This document shows, piece by piece, positions 33,716-43,117 of a stretch of DNA of 64,000 nucleotides. Under the pieces are notes generated by a model, which did no database searches, was not told the DNA's origin, and saw only the letters and a program-made list of their open reading frames with translations. The position numbers and the translations under genes were made by a program. This DNA is from Pseudoalteromonas sp. T1lg75 (lineage in GTDB: Bacteria; Pseudomonadota; Gammaproteobacteria; Enterobacterales; Alteromonadaceae), in assembly GCF_002964705.1 (NCBI RefSeq), contig NZ_PQCD01000033.1, positions 553,757 through 617,756 of the forward strand. The letters run 5' to 3'. Positions within the stretch are counted from its first letter, which is position 1, and the number at the start of each line of letters is the position of its first letter.

Positions 33716-35439
33716 TATGCTTTTACTCCTTTTTTCAACCACATATCATCAACGGCACCGAGTTTAATCTGCATTGGGTAAACATGTTCAAGCTCATCGA
33801 CGCGCACATCGAGAAACACTAGGCGATCAGTAATGGTCATCATTTTTGCGATGGCGGCATCGAGTTCATCAGGGTGATCGACGCGAATACCCACATGGCC
33901 ATAGCTTTCTGCGAGCTTGACGAAATCCGGTAAGGATTCCATATAAGAAGAGGAATGGCGGCCGCTGTAGAGCATATCTTGCCACTGTCTGACCATGCCT
34001 AAAGAGCGGTTGTTCAAGGAAACGATTTTAACCGCCAGGTTATATTGCAAACAGGTGGACAGCTCCTGGATGTTCATCTGAATCGAACCATCGCCGGTAA
34101 TGCAGATTGATTCCTGGTCGCGAAACGCCAGCTTCACGCCCATGGCTGCCGGTAAGCCGAAACCCATGGTGCCCAAACCGCCGGAGTTGATCCATTGGCG
34201 CGGCTTTTTAAAGGGGTAATACTGGGCGGCAAACATCTGGTGCTGACCCACATCCGAGCTGATATAGGCGTCGCCATTGGTGGCCTGGTAGAGCTTTTCG
34301 ATCACGGTTTGCGGTTTGATTTTTTCTTCACCCGGGCTGTAGCTCAGACACTTTTGCTCGCGCCAGCGATTGATTTGTCGCCACCAGTCTTCCTGGGCAT
34401 GGCGGTCAATGCTTTGCCCCGACTTGGCAATGGCGCTCAATAGCTGCGGCAACACCAAGTCCAGGCTGCCGACCACAGGAATATGGGCGCTGATGGTTTT
34501 GGAAATGGAGGTGGGGTCCACATCCACATGCACTATGGTGGCGTTGGGGCAAAACTTTTGCACATTATTGGTAACACGATCATCAAAACGGGCGCCCAAG
34601 GCCAATATAACATCGGCATGGGCCATGGCCTTATTGGCTTCTAAGGTACCATGCATGCCGAGCATGCCAATAAAGTTCGGGTGTTCGCCGCTTAGTGCGC
34701 CAAGCCCCATCAGGGTGTTGGTGCAAGGAGCGTTGAGGGTTTCTACCAGTTCGGTGAGCTGTTCGCTGGTGTTGGAAAGGATCACCCCGCCGCCGGCGTA
34801 GATCACCAGCTTTTGCGCCGCCATCAGGGCATTCACCGCTTTCTTGATTTGTTTAGGGTGGCCCTTCTTACTGGGATTATAGGTGCGAATAGCCACATCC
34901 TGGGGCATTTTAAAGTCAAACTTGGCCGCTGGGTTGAGTACATCCTTAGGAAGTTCAACCACGACCGGGCCGGGACGGCCGCTGCCGGCGATATAAAAGG
35001 CCTTGGCAAGCAAAGTGGGGATCTCCTCGGCGCTGCGGCAGTTAAAGCTGTGTTTCACTATGGGCCGTGAGCAACCAACAATATCGGTTTCCTGAAAGGC
35101 ATCGTCGCCAATAAGATGAGTGGGGACCTGGCCTGAGATCACCACCATGGGGATGGAGTCCATATAGGCGGTGGCGATACCGGTAACACAGTTGGTGGCA
35201 CCGGGTCCGGAGGTGGCCAGCACTACACCCACCTTACCCGTGGCGCGGGCATAGCCATCGGCCATATGGGTGGCTGCCTGCTCATGACGCACTAAAATAT
35301 GCTCTATATCATTTTGTTCGAACAGCGCATCGTAGAGATCCAGCACCGAACCACCGGGATAACCAAAAATATAGTTAACGCCCAGCTCTTTCAGTGCCCC
35401 GACAACCAGCTCACCGCCGTTGTATTGTTGCTTACTCAT
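33715..35439 (-). CDS. ilvI: Acetolactate synthase large (catalytic) subunit
   Basis: 574 residues. ThDP-dependent condensation of two pyruvates to acetolactate (or pyruvate with 2-oxobutyrate). The ThDP-activating Glu is in [21 protein letters not shown]-region residues follow, and the ThDP/Mg motif starts [20 protein letters not shown] and ends with SLNN. The second in-frame ATG (35437-35439) is preferred as start: GAGGA is 7 bases upstream of it but only 1 base before the first ATG (35445). It is preceded by a leader peptide and terminator typical of branched-chain attenuation. A full-length, intact enzyme. Confidence 0.96.
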   Translation of the reverse strand: MSKQQYNGGELVVGALKELGVNYIFGYPGGSVLDLYDALFEQNDIEHILVRHEQAATHMADGYARATGKVGVVLATSGPGATNCVTGIATAYMDSIPMVVISGQVPTHLIGDDAFQETDIVGCSRPIVKHSFNCRSAEEIPTLLAKAFYIAGSGRPGPVVVELPKDVLNPAAKFDFKMPQDVAIRTYNPSKKGHPKQIKKAVNALMAAQKLVIYAGGGVILSNTSEQLTELVETLNAPCTNTLMGLGALSGEHPNFIGMLGMHGTLEANKAMAHADVILALGARFDDRVTNNVQKFCPNATIVHVDVDPTSISKTISAHIPVVGSLDLVLPQLLSAIAKSGQSIDRHAQEDWWRQINRWREQKCLSYSPGEEKIKPQTVIEKLYQATNGDAYISSDVGQHQMFAAQYYPFKKPRQWINSGGLGTMGFGLPAAMGVKLAFRDQESICITGDGSIQMNIQELSTCLQYNLAVKIVSLNNRSLGMVRQWQDMLYSGRHSSSYMESLPDFVKLAESYGHVGIRVDHPDELDAAIAKMMTITDRLVFLDVRVDELEHVYPMQIKLGAVDDMWLKKGVKA

Positions 35440-35449
35440 CCTCATTCCT

Positions 35450-35481
35450 CAAAAAAAAACCCCCGCATAAGGGCGGGGGTT
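35450..35481 (-). terminator. ilvIH attenuator terminator
   Basis: On the reverse strand AACCCCCGC-CCTTAT-GCGGGGGTT is followed by a run of nine T immediately before the ilvI ribosome-binding site. GCGGGG at the end of the leader peptide gene (35510-35515) can pair with the CCCCGC of this hairpin, giving an alternative antiterminator fold. Confidence 0.92.
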
Positions 35482-35506
35482 GTTTAGCCTAATCGTTGGC
35501 TCACGC

Positions 35507-35569
35507 CTACCCCGCAGTCTGGTTAAAGACCACCACGAGTAGAACCACGAGAACCAACATAATTGACAT
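35507..35569 (-). CDS. ilv leader peptide (branched-chain amino acid attenuator)
   Basis: A 20-residue frame, MSIMLVLVVLLVVVFNQTAG, with 6 Val and 4 Leu plus Ile in its first 14 positions, ending 25 bases before the attenuator hairpin. When Val/Leu/Ile-tRNA is scarce the ribosome should stall here and favour antitermination into ilvIH. Same principle as E. coli ivbL/ilvL, but with a different sequence. Confidence 0.9.
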   Translation of the reverse strand: MSIMLVLVVLLVVVFNQTAG

Positions 35570-35608
35570 ATTTTTACCTAAGTAGAAACTTTAAAACTCA
35601 CCTAATCA

Positions 35609-35637
35609 TTGTTAGTTTTTTGGGCAACTTATGTCAA
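35609..35637 (-). promoter_or_regulatory. Candidate ilvIH promoter
   Basis: Reverse strand: a perfect TTGACA -35 box (35632-35637), a 17-base spacer and TAACAA (35609-35614) as a weak -10. The predicted start lies about 30 bases before the leader peptide ATG. Confidence 0.55.
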
Positions 35638-35732
35638 CCCTAAGGGAGGGGTTTTTGGATAAAATATTCTTATAGTGAATATTAATCTGCCTTTTAGGGT
35701 TATATTTTTCTTTTTAGGTCTTTTTTGAAACG

Positions 35733-35757
35733 AAAAAAAGCCAGCTGTCGCTGGCTT
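35733..35757 (-). terminator. Terminator of the isocitrate dehydrogenase gene
   Basis: Reverse strand AAGCCAGC-GACA-GCTGGCTT followed by TTTTT, 25 bases past the restored stop at 35782. Confidence 0.88.
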
Positions 35758-35781
35758 GGATATTTTATGTCGAATGCCGGG

Positions 35782-36788
35782 TTACAGGCGCTCGATCACC
35801 GCTGCAGTGAAGTCTGTGGTGCCGTGCTCGCCACCTAGATCGCGTGTGGTGCGGTCACCGGTTTTGATCACGTCGGCCACGGCCGCACGGATGCGCTCTG
35901 CGGTTTACCCATATCCAGGTATTCAAGCATTTGAATAGACGCTAGGATCACCGATGTAGGGTTTGCCAGGTTTTTACCGGCGATATCAGGGGCACTGCCG
36001 TGTACCGCTTCGAAAATAGCGGCATTTTCACCGATATTGGCACCCGGAGCCATGCCCAGACCACCCACTAAACCGGCGCACAGATCAGAAAGGATGTCGC
36101 CGAACAGGTTTGTGGTCACGATGACATCGAACTCTTCCGGGTTCATAACCAGTTTCATACAGGCGGCATCAACGATCATCTCGGTCGACTCGATGTCTGG
36201 GTAACGCTCGGCTACTTCGCGGGCGACCTTTAAAAACAGGCCCGAGGTTGACTTAAGGATGTTCGCCTTGTGTACCGCGGTCACTTTTTTACGGCCTTCA
36301 CGAATAGCTAGTTCATAGGCAAAGGTCACGATCTTCTCGGCACCTTCGCGCGTGATTTTTGACATGGCTTCCGCTTCGGTGCCATCGTCTGAGACCACTT
36401 GGCCAAGACCCGAGTACATGCCCTGAGTGTTTTCACGCACCGTGATGATGTCGATGTCGTCGTAGCGGGCTTTAGTGCCGGCGAAAGATTTAACCGGACG
36501 CACATTGGCATACAGATTAAATTGCTTACGCAGGGTAACGTTGATTGAGGTAAAGCCTTCGCCTACCGGCGTAGTTAAAGGGCCTTTTAGCGTGATCTTG
36601 TTGCGTTCAATGGCTTCCAGTGTCTCTGGCGGTAACAGCTCACCGGTTTTTTCCAGTGCGGCTAGACCGGCATCAACAAATTCGTATTCAAAGTCACAAC
36701 CGGCGGCGTTTAAAATTTCCAGAGCTGAGTCGATAATACTAGGACCGATGCCATCGCCTTTGATGACAGTAATGGTTTGCTTAGCCAT
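35782..36788 (-). pseudogene. icd: NAD-type isocitrate dehydrogenase with a one-base frameshift near its 3' end
   Basis: Decarboxylates isocitrate to 2-oxoglutarate in the TCA cycle. The start ATG 36786-36788 gives MAKQTITVIKGDGIGPSIID; substrate and catalytic segments include TTPVGEGFTSINVTLRK, TQGMYSG, HKANILK and VDAACMKLV. The frame as given runs to a TGA at 35868-35870 (306 residues, ending GKPQSASVRPWPT). One missing base near 35905-35909, next to an AAA triplet, would instead yield AERIRAAVADVIKTGDRTTR, then DLGGEHGTTDFTAAVIERL and a stop at 35782-35784. That gives 335 residues, the normal family length. Because the enzyme is central metabolism and the tail is intact, a sequencing error is likely. 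Confidence 0.9.
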
Positions 36789-36998
36789 TTAACAATTTCC
36801 TTAAAACTGATAGAGAAGTCCGACACCAAAAGCATAGCCGCACAACGCTGTTGTGGGTAATTAGAAAGCTGATGAGGGTGGCGGAAATTTACGTGAGAAT
36901 TCAGGGCGATTTATAGCAGTTAAGCCCCGAATTTTCCAGTATATGGCATTTAAATATATATTATTTCCAATATAAATAAGGTGAATTTTGCCTATTTA

Positions 36999-38705
36999 TT
37001 AGATGCCGTTGTAGGGGCCTATATTGAGGGTCTCGCTCACCAGTTTATCGAGTTGCGTGCTGGGTCCCTGACTTTCTAACATGGCTTTTTTTACCAGCTG
37101 CTGTTGCCAGGGAGCGTACGGGTGGTTATAGCCATAGAGGTGGAACAGCACCAGCTTAAAGCTGTAACAAACCAAGGCATTGGTGCTGAGCTCATTAAAG
37201 GGCTGTTGTTCACTTTGTAACAGGGCATTGAGCCACTCGCCATCGCCCAAATGCTGTTTGAGATAAGCAGCAAGATCTGCATGGTCATACTGACTGACAC
37301 CAACAAGGGCGGCCATGGGTCTTGGGTTTTGTTCTGTAAAGGGCAGCTTGAGTGGGTCCAGGGCGATACTGCGGGACAAAAGCTGCGGCGTTTGTTCGAC
37401 AAAATAGCAGAAGTAGCACAGATAAAGTGCCATTAAGCGCTCAGGATAGAGGTTTTTCATTCGCGCACTCAGGTGCTGTATCACGGCACAGGCGGTATTG
37501 ATGCGCCCGAGTAAAAAGCCACTGAGGGGATGGCGCAGTTGCGCAACCTGTTGGCTTAAGATCACTCGGGTAATAAAGTCGCCAATATTATACAGACCGA
37601 CCATGGATAAGGCATGGCGAACATTGGCCGCCGCTTGCGTGGTGCGGTTATAGGCGCCGGCTGCTTCGAGCACATGGGTTTGCAATTGCGGCTCGTTGCT
37701 AAGCAATCGCTCCATGTCGGCATAGCCTTTAGCTCTTTGCACCTGTTGCAGTAGCTCGGTGGGTAAGCGCTGTGGCGCAGCTACAGAGCTCTGTCGTTGT
37801 AGGGGCGCGCTTAGGTGCTGCAGAAACGCATCCAGCGTCGCGTAGTGCGGCTGAGTGTCCTCATACTGCCACTGCGGTTTTGGGATCAGCCGATAGCGGT
37901 GTTCATCGGCTCCCAGCTCGATGAAGATATACTCATGGTGCTGACGCTGACCCAGATAGACTAAGGTTTGCTCGCCACGCTGCCAAAGGCTGCCAAGGAG
38001 CTGGGGAGAGAGGTAGTCTACCAGGAGACGACAGTCTTGCTGCACCGCCTCGTTAGTGCTTTGCGTAAACACTGAGGCACAGGCGTTAAAGAAATGCTGG
38101 CCGGGGCGCGTGCTGGTGCTGGTATTAAGGGTGGCAAGATGCTGTGCCAGGGCCAGGGTGCGGGTAAAACCACAATATAACTGCACATGTTTATTGCTGC
38201 TCAGCACCTGCTGATAGCGTCTGTTTTTCGCCACTATCTGGACTAAGGCCGGTTGCTGCTCGGTATTGATATTGAGCATTTTCAGGCTGAGTAATCCGCC
38301 TTGTTGCCACTGCTTTTGCTCGCGCTCACTGAATGTTTGGCCTGCTCCGCGTTTGTTGAGCAAGCCGATGGTGGCGAGATCGCAGCTCAGTGCCGCCATC
38401 ATTAACAGTTCGCAGTCTTTAGCATGATACTGCCGCGCCTGGACTAAGCACGCCAGTGCCGCTATTCGTTTTACATGCAAGCGGGTGGCATAGGGAAGCG
38501 GGTCTAATTCCGCCGATAGCAGCCAGTGGAATAGGGAGCCCTGCTGGCTATTGAGTCGACTTAAGCGCTCGCTCAGGGCGAGTAAGGCGGGGTAGAGACT
38601 AGGCCATTGACTCTTATCACGACAGGCGCGATGCAAACGGGCAATATAGGTGATCAGCTTGCCCAGCTCCTGCACCTGCTTAAGATTGTAAGTCGACTTT
38701 GTCAT
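36999..38705 (-). CDS. Large cytoplasmic protein with a HDOD-like C-terminal region
   Basis: 568 residues, Gln-, Leu- and His-rich, with no signal peptide. The stretch around residues 355-420 (NVRHALSMVGLYNIGDFITR, then VILSQQ and RINTACAVIQHLSARM) resembles the helical core of HDOD domains found in signalling and stress proteins. The His/Asp metal residues of true HD domains are not apparent. The N-terminal half is not recognised. It overlaps the DUF3192 gene by 26 bases (38680-38705), so the two are coupled. Its role may be regulatory; not assigned further. Confidence 0.7.
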   Translation of the reverse strand: MTKSTYNLKQVQELGKLITYIARLHRACRDKSQWPSLYPALLALSERLSRLNSQQGSLFHWLLSAELDPLPYATRLHVKRIAALACLVQARQYHAKDCELLMMAALSCDLATIGLLNKRGAGQTFSEREQKQWQQGGLLSLKMLNINTEQQPALVQIVAKNRRYQQVLSSNKHVQLYCGFTRTLALAQHLATLNTSTSTRPGQHFFNACASVFTQSTNEAVQQDCRLLVDYLSPQLLGSLWQRGEQTLVYLGQRQHHEYIFIELGADEHRYRLIPKPQWQYEDTQPHYATLDAFLQHLSAPLQRQSSVAAPQRLPTELLQQVQRAKGYADMERLLSNEPQLQTHVLEAAGAYNRTTQAAANVRHALSMVGLYNIGDFITRVILSQQVAQLRHPLSGFLLGRINTACAVIQHLSARMKNLYPERLMALYLCYFCYFVEQTPQLLSRSIALDPLKLPFTEQNPRPMAALVGVSQYDHADLAAYLKQHLGDGEWLNALLQSEQQPFNELSTNALVCYSFKLVLFHLYGYNHPYAPWQQQLVKKAMLESQGPSTQLDKLVSETLNIGPYNGI

Positions 38706-39072
38706 AGGCGAGTTCGGCCTGTTGCCCCCATACTAGTAGCTTTTTATTCTTAAATAACAACCCGGTGCACTCGTCCTTGGTGGTAATGCCATCGGCTTTG
38801 ACGTGCTGGGTGCGATAAAACACGATCTGGTAGATATCCTCTCCACGGCGCTTCACAAAGGTGAGATCCGGGGTGCCCAAGGTGGCCAGCACTTCTTCAA
38901 TATGCATTGGCGAGGTGGAATCAAGCTTAGCAATAAAACGCTTGTTATAGGCCTCACGGTCTTGCCACACCATGGCACCGGGGTCGTCCTTATACAGGCT
39001 CATCACCAAGGTGGCGATCACCGCATACACGCCGATACCGAGAATTATGTATTTTAAAACCTTGGTCCACAT
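38680..39072 (-). CDS. DUF3192-family membrane-anchored protein
   Basis: 130 residues from ATG 39070-39072 (MWTKVLKYIILGIGVYAVIA, one membrane helix), followed by WQDREAYNKRFIAKLDSTSP and VLATLGTPDLTFVKRRGEDI, the DUF3192 core resembling SmpA/BamE-like folds. An upstream GTG at 39099 is an alternative start; AAGG about 10 bases before the ATG supports the shorter form. Function unknown. The 3' end overlaps the HDOD-like gene. Confidence 0.8.
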   Translation of the reverse strand: MWTKVLKYIILGIGVYAVIATLVMSLYKDDPGAMVWQDREAYNKRFIAKLDSTSPMHIEEVLATLGTPDLTFVKRRGEDIYQIVFYRTQHVKADGITTKDECTGLLFKNKKLLVWGQQAELAYDKVDLQS

Positions 39073-39133
39073 CAGTTTGTTACCCTTGGAGCCGAACACC
39101 TGCGCCCAGTATACCTAGTTCATTTTCGCAATG

Positions 39134-39937
39134 CTAAATTTGCGATGTGTGCAGCGTAATTTGTGGCGCATCCGGGCTTAAGCGTAATTGCTTTAGGGAT
39201 ATTCCCAAATCGATGTCGGTGCGCAGTGACACCAGGGCCAAGGCGCGCACGTAGTCTGGCAAATGCCGAGTTAATAGCTGCTGAACTTTGCCCTCGGGAT
39301 CGGCACTGAGGGCATCGGCAACGCTGGGGTACTGGCTTAGCAGCGCCTGTGCCGACTTGGCGCCTATGCCACTGACGCCGGGAATATCATTGGTTTTATC
39401 GCCCACCAAGGCGAAATACTGCCACAGTTGGGCGGCGTCGATACCGTATTTTTTTTGCACCTCATCGGCGCTGCGCTCGGCCTTGGTAAAATAGTCAAAG
39501 ACCATGACCCCTTGCTCTATGAGCGGCAGGTAACCCTTGTCGGTGGACACTATCACCACCTTGATACCCTGTTTATTGGCCTTGGCGGCCAGGGTGGCGA
39601 GAACATCGTCTGCCTCTTCGTTGGCGGCGCGCACCACGGCGATGTGCTGGGCGTTGATGGCATTCATAAAGCGGGGCAGTTGTTTATTCAGTGCCTCGGG
39701 CATGGGTTTGCGTGAGGCCTTGTAACCACTGAAATACTCGTAGCGCCAACTGCTGTCGCCATCGAAGGCGGCCAGTGCGTATTGGGGTTGATGTTGGGCT
39801 TTGAGTTTCACTAACGCGCGCTCAACGCGAGTCAGCGTCTCCTCTATGGCTTGTTCGCTGTGTGCGCCGTATTGGCTTTCGCACACGGCATATATGCGCC
39901 GAATAAGGTTCAGCGCATCGATAAGTAATAATTGCAT
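39134..39937 (-). CDS. xni: Flap endonuclease Xni (ExoIX)
   Basis: 267 residues, related to the 5'-3' exonuclease domain of DNA polymerase I. It shows MQLLLIDALNLIRRIYAVCE at the N-terminus, the arch/metal region ANEEADDVLATLAAKANKQG, then VIVSTDKGYLPLIEQGVMVF and the helix-hairpin-helix segment DIPGVSGIGAKSAQALLSQY. This fits E. coli Xni (YgdG, 251 residues), which processes flap DNA. It is separated from ppnN by 14 bases in the same direction, a neighbourhood known from other gammaproteobacteria (ygdG/ygdH). Confidence 0.94.
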   Translation of the reverse strand: MQLLLIDALNLIRRIYAVCESQYGAHSEQAIEETLTRVERALVKLKAQHQPQYALAAFDGDSSWRYEYFSGYKASRKPMPEALNKQLPRFMNAINAQHIAVVRAANEEADDVLATLAAKANKQGIKVVIVSTDKGYLPLIEQGVMVFDYFTKAERSADEVQKKYGIDAAQLWQYFALVGDKTNDIPGVSGIGAKSAQALLSQYPSVADALSADPEGKVQQLLTRHLPDYVRALALVSLRTDIDLGISLKQLRLSPDAPQITLHTSQI

Positions 39938-39951
39938 TGTCAGGCTAGGAC

Positions 39952-41295
39952 CTAAGTCTGGATAGTGTAACAGGGTATATAGGCGCTGCCGGGCAGCTTC
40001 ATACGGCCTTGGGCGACGAAGGCACTGAGCAAGGTATCCATTTTACCCATCAGCTCGGAGTCACCGCACAGCTCAAACACCCCGTGTTGCTTGATGGCGC
40101 GAATGCCATCGTCCTTGACGTTACCAGCGACTATGCCGGAGAAAGCGCGGCGCAGATTGGCGGCGAGCTGCTGCTTGGGCTGTTCGAGGAAGAGGTTCAG
40201 CCCCGCCATATTGTCATGATTGGGCACAAAGGGCGCCTGAAACTCTGGGTCGATACGCAGCGTCCAGTTAAAATAGTAGGCATCACCGTGCTGGCGGCGG
40301 TAGTCGCGCACATCCTGCATGCTTTGTTTCACCGTGCGGGCTACCAGTGCCGGATCGCCGATGATCACCTCAAATTTATCCAATGCTTCCGGGCCTAAGG
40401 TATCGCCGACAAAGGTGACGATTTCATCGAAATAGGCGCGGCTTTCTTCTGGTCCGGTGAGGATCACCGGCAGTTGTTGTTTATCGTTGTCCGGGTGCAG
40501 CAAAATACCGAGTAAATACAACAGCTCTTCGGCGGTGCCGGCGCCACCGGGGAAAATGATGATGGCATGGGCAACGCGCACAAAGGCTTCCAGGCGTTTT
40601 TCAATATCAGGCAAGATCACCAGTTCATTGACTATGGGATTCGGCGGCTCGGCGGCGATAATGCTTGGCTCGGTCAGGCCTAAGTAGCGCTGTTTGGCGA
40701 TACGTTGTTTGGCATGGCCTATGGTGGCACCTTTCATCGGCCCCTTCATGGCGCCCGGGCCACAACCGGTGCAAATATTTAGGCCGCGCAGACCAAGCTG
40801 ATAACCTACTTCCTTGGTGTAATGATATTCCACTTCATTAATGGAATGACCGCCCCAGCACACCACCATGTTAGGGTCTGTGTTGACCTCGAGGGCGCCG
40901 GCATTGCGCAGCATATCAAAGACCATGTGCGTGAGGGCTCTGGGGTCCGCCTCGTGCATGGTGTGATGTCTTTGACAAATAAACAAAATATCGCGAATAA
41001 CAGAAAAAATGTGTTCGTGAATACCGCGAATAATATCACCGTCGACAAAGGCCGTTTGCGGTGGATTGGTTAACTCTATTTTAATGCCACGCTCGCGGAC
41101 TACGAGACTGATGTCAAAGTCTTTAAAGCTGTCATAAATCTCGGCGCTGGAGTCGGTGTGGCTGCCCACGTTGAGTACCGCCAGCGCACAGTTGCGAAAT
41201 AACCGATAGCGATCGGTGGTTGATTGTTCTAGTAAATCCACTTCCAATTGCGAAAGTAAGTTGAGTACCCCGGTAGGGTTGAGCTGTATTTTCAT
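39952..41295 (-). CDS. ppnN: Nucleotide 5'-monophosphate nucleosidase PpnN (YgdH, LOG family)
   Basis: 447 residues (E. coli 454). Splits nucleoside monophosphates into base and ribose-5-phosphate and is a (p)ppGpp-controlled enzyme in E. coli. The Rossmann-like LOG domain contains [20 protein letters not shown] and [20 protein letters not shown], with the phosphate/catalytic signature [16 protein letters not shown]- and C-terminal extension domains typical of PpnN are present. An AAGGAG-type site precedes ATG 41295. Same orientation as xni and the GGDEF gene; a 25-base gap to the latter. Confidence 0.94.
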   Translation of the reverse strand: MKIQLNPTGVLNLLSQLEVDLLEQSTTDRYRLFRNCALAVLNVGSHTDSSAEIYDSFKDFDISLVVRERGIKIELTNPPQTAFVDGDIIRGIHEHIFSVIRDILFICQRHHTMHEADPRALTHMVFDMLRNAGALEVNTDPNMVVCWGGHSINEVEYHYTKEVGYQLGLRGLNICTGCGPGAMKGPMKGATIGHAKQRIAKQRYLGLTEPSIIAAEPPNPIVNELVILPDIEKRLEAFVRVAHAIIIFPGGAGTAEELLYLLGILLHPDNDKQQLPVILTGPEESRAYFDEIVTFVGDTLGPEALDKFEVIIGDPALVARTVKQSMQDVRDYRRQHGDAYYFNWTLRIDPEFQAPFVPNHDNMAGLNLFLEQPKQQLAANLRRAFSGIVAGNVKDDGIRAIKQHGVFELCGDSELMGKMDTLLSAFVAQGRMKLPGSAYIPCYTIQT

Positions 41296-41320
41296 AGCCT
41301 ACTCCTTTACTGAAACTTGG

Positions 41321-42856
41321 CTATTGCTGGACCACTAAACGATCGCGGCCGGCATGTTTGGCCTCGTACAACGCCTGATCGGCGCGGTCGAAGGCACTAA
41401 GAGCGGTGTCATTGGCTTTAACCTGAGTGGCACCGATAGAGACGGTGATCTGCACCTGCTTATCTTTGAACTTAAAGGGAATGCTTTTCACACTGGCGCG
41501 CAATTTTTCTAATGGCCGCACCACATTATCCAAGTCGACGTTGGGCATCACCAACACAAATTCTTCGCCGCCGTAACGGGCAATAAAGTCGCTGCTGCGA
41601 ATGGCTTTCTTCATCGCCGAAGCCAGTACCAGCAGGGTTTTATCGCCGGCACTATGGCCATAGGTATCGTTAATGGACTTAAAGTGGTCGACATCTATGA
41701 CAACTAAACACAGGGGCGTACCATTGCGGTGGCAGTGTTTGAGTTCCAAATCGAAACGCTCATCAAAGGCAATGCGGTTAGGGAGCTTGGTGAGCCCATC
41801 CTGCATATTCATCAGGCGCTGACGCTCTAACGAGGCTTCATAGTGCTGCACCTGTTGTTCCAGGTCCTGTACCCGCGATTGCATGGATTGCAAGCCCTGA
41901 TGCAGTGCGTCACGATGCTCGGCTTCAAGTTGCTCTTTATTGACCAATTGCGCGGTCAAACTGGCCAGGCGCAACTCCACCGTGCTTTTGAGCTCGGCAA
42001 TATCGGTAGCGAATTCGGTATGTTGGCTTAATTGATTGATGTTCTCATCAATCTGCTGATACACGGCGGATATCTTGCTATCGAGCTGACGGGATTTATC
42101 CACCGTGTTGGTGAGCAATTGTTGCAGTTCGCTCAGGCTTTCATTCAGGGTCGCCAGGAAGTGCTGTGCGGATCTGCGCTCGCGACTGAGGCTGGTCACG
42201 ATAATACGGGTGAGCTCAATGCTGGCGCTGAGCAGCTGCTCGAATTCGGTGGCGGCATTGATGTTGTGCTTGAGCGTGCGCATTTGCTCGATAAACTCGC
42301 CTTGCACGCTGACCTCGGTGCTCAATTGTGTCAGCTCATTGGCAAAGTGGGCTATTTCCCCGGCATGATCACGGCCTTCGGTGGTGTTGCTGGCATTGAG
42401 TACCTGATCGTAAATATTGACCAGGCGTGAGAAAAGAGGAATAAAATCCAGCGGCGTGTGCACATCTTGTAAATGGGTATTGAGCAATTCTCTTAAGGTG
42501 CGGCGTGAGTCGTCGGGTAAGCCCTTGCGCTGTTGCAGTTTGCTTCCGGCTTGCTCGACACAGCTTTGCAACTGGCGTAGTTGAGCCTCAAGGTTGGCCT
42601 CGTGGCGTGTAAGCAAAGTACTCAGCTCGGCGATGATGGGGCCAAGCTCCTGAAAGTGGGCGCCTTGCTGTAATTGTTTGCGAAACGTGGCTAAACGGTT
42701 ATCCAGCTCAAGATCAATTCCTTTGCAGGCTAACGATAATTTGGCGATAAACTGCGCCAGGATGCTGACCTGCTCCTGTCGCGTTACTTCAATGGTCTGT
42801 CGTTGCGAAATGGCTGAATGCAACTTTTTTCTCAAAGCCTCAAGCTGTTCCGACAC
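41321..42856 (-). CDS. Diguanylate cyclase (GGDEF domain) with coiled-coil N-terminus
   Basis: 511 residues, cytoplasmic. The first ~340 residues are predicted coiled coil (heptads rich in Leu, Gln, Glu); the last ~165 form a GGDEF domain starting LMNMQDGLTKLPNRIAFDER. The active site RYGGEEFVLVMP (GGEEF) is intact, and the substrate/metal loop VIDVDHFKSINDTYGHSAGD is present, so c-di-GMP synthesis is expected. No RxxD inhibitory site is seen five residues before GGEEF (SSDFIARYGGEEF). The coiled coil probably controls dimerisation. It has no membrane segment, so the input is intracellular or protein-protein. Confidence 0.92.
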   Translation of the reverse strand: MSEQLEALRKKLHSAISQRQTIEVTRQEQVSILAQFIAKLSLACKGIDLELDNRLATFRKQLQQGAHFQELGPIIAELSTLLTRHEANLEAQLRQLQSCVEQAGSKLQQRKGLPDDSRRTLRELLNTHLQDVHTPLDFIPLFSRLVNIYDQVLNASNTTEGRDHAGEIAHFANELTQLSTEVSVQGEFIEQMRTLKHNINAATEFEQLLSASIELTRIIVTSLSRERRSAQHFLATLNESLSELQQLLTNTVDKSRQLDSKISAVYQQIDENINQLSQHTEFATDIAELKSTVELRLASLTAQLVNKEQLEAEHRDALHQGLQSMQSRVQDLEQQVQHYEASLERQRLMNMQDGLTKLPNRIAFDERFDLELKHCHRNGTPLCLVVIDVDHFKSINDTYGHSAGDKTLLVLASAMKKAIRSSDFIARYGGEEFVLVMPNVDLDNVVRPLEKLRASVKSIPFKFKDKQVQITVSIGATQVKANDTALSAFDRADQALYEAKHAGRDRLVVQQ

Positions 42857-43117
42857 GCCCTGCTATCCTTTTTCGTTGTTATATTGTCCAGTGTACAACA
42901 TTATTATTGCAAATACTGATTAAGAATCAGTTTTTTGTCGAAAATTTGTGGACTTATCGCCTCGCTTCATCCCCTTGTCGTAGCTGTTTACAGGCAAACC
43001 AGGCAAGAGGCCTTTGCCAAGGGAGTAAACCTTCTTGGTAGTTAAACGCAAAGGTTTGAGGTGATAGCCGCTGCTTTGCTAAGCTGCGGCGCAAAGTAAC
43101 AAGACAACGGGTGTGCA
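42857..43117. other. Intergenic region between divergent GGDEF and M61 genes
   Basis: 261 bases. It should hold both promoters. GGCAAGAGGCCTTTGCC near 43001-43017 is a short dyad of unknown meaning. No gene or RNA was recognised. Confidence 0.3.
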
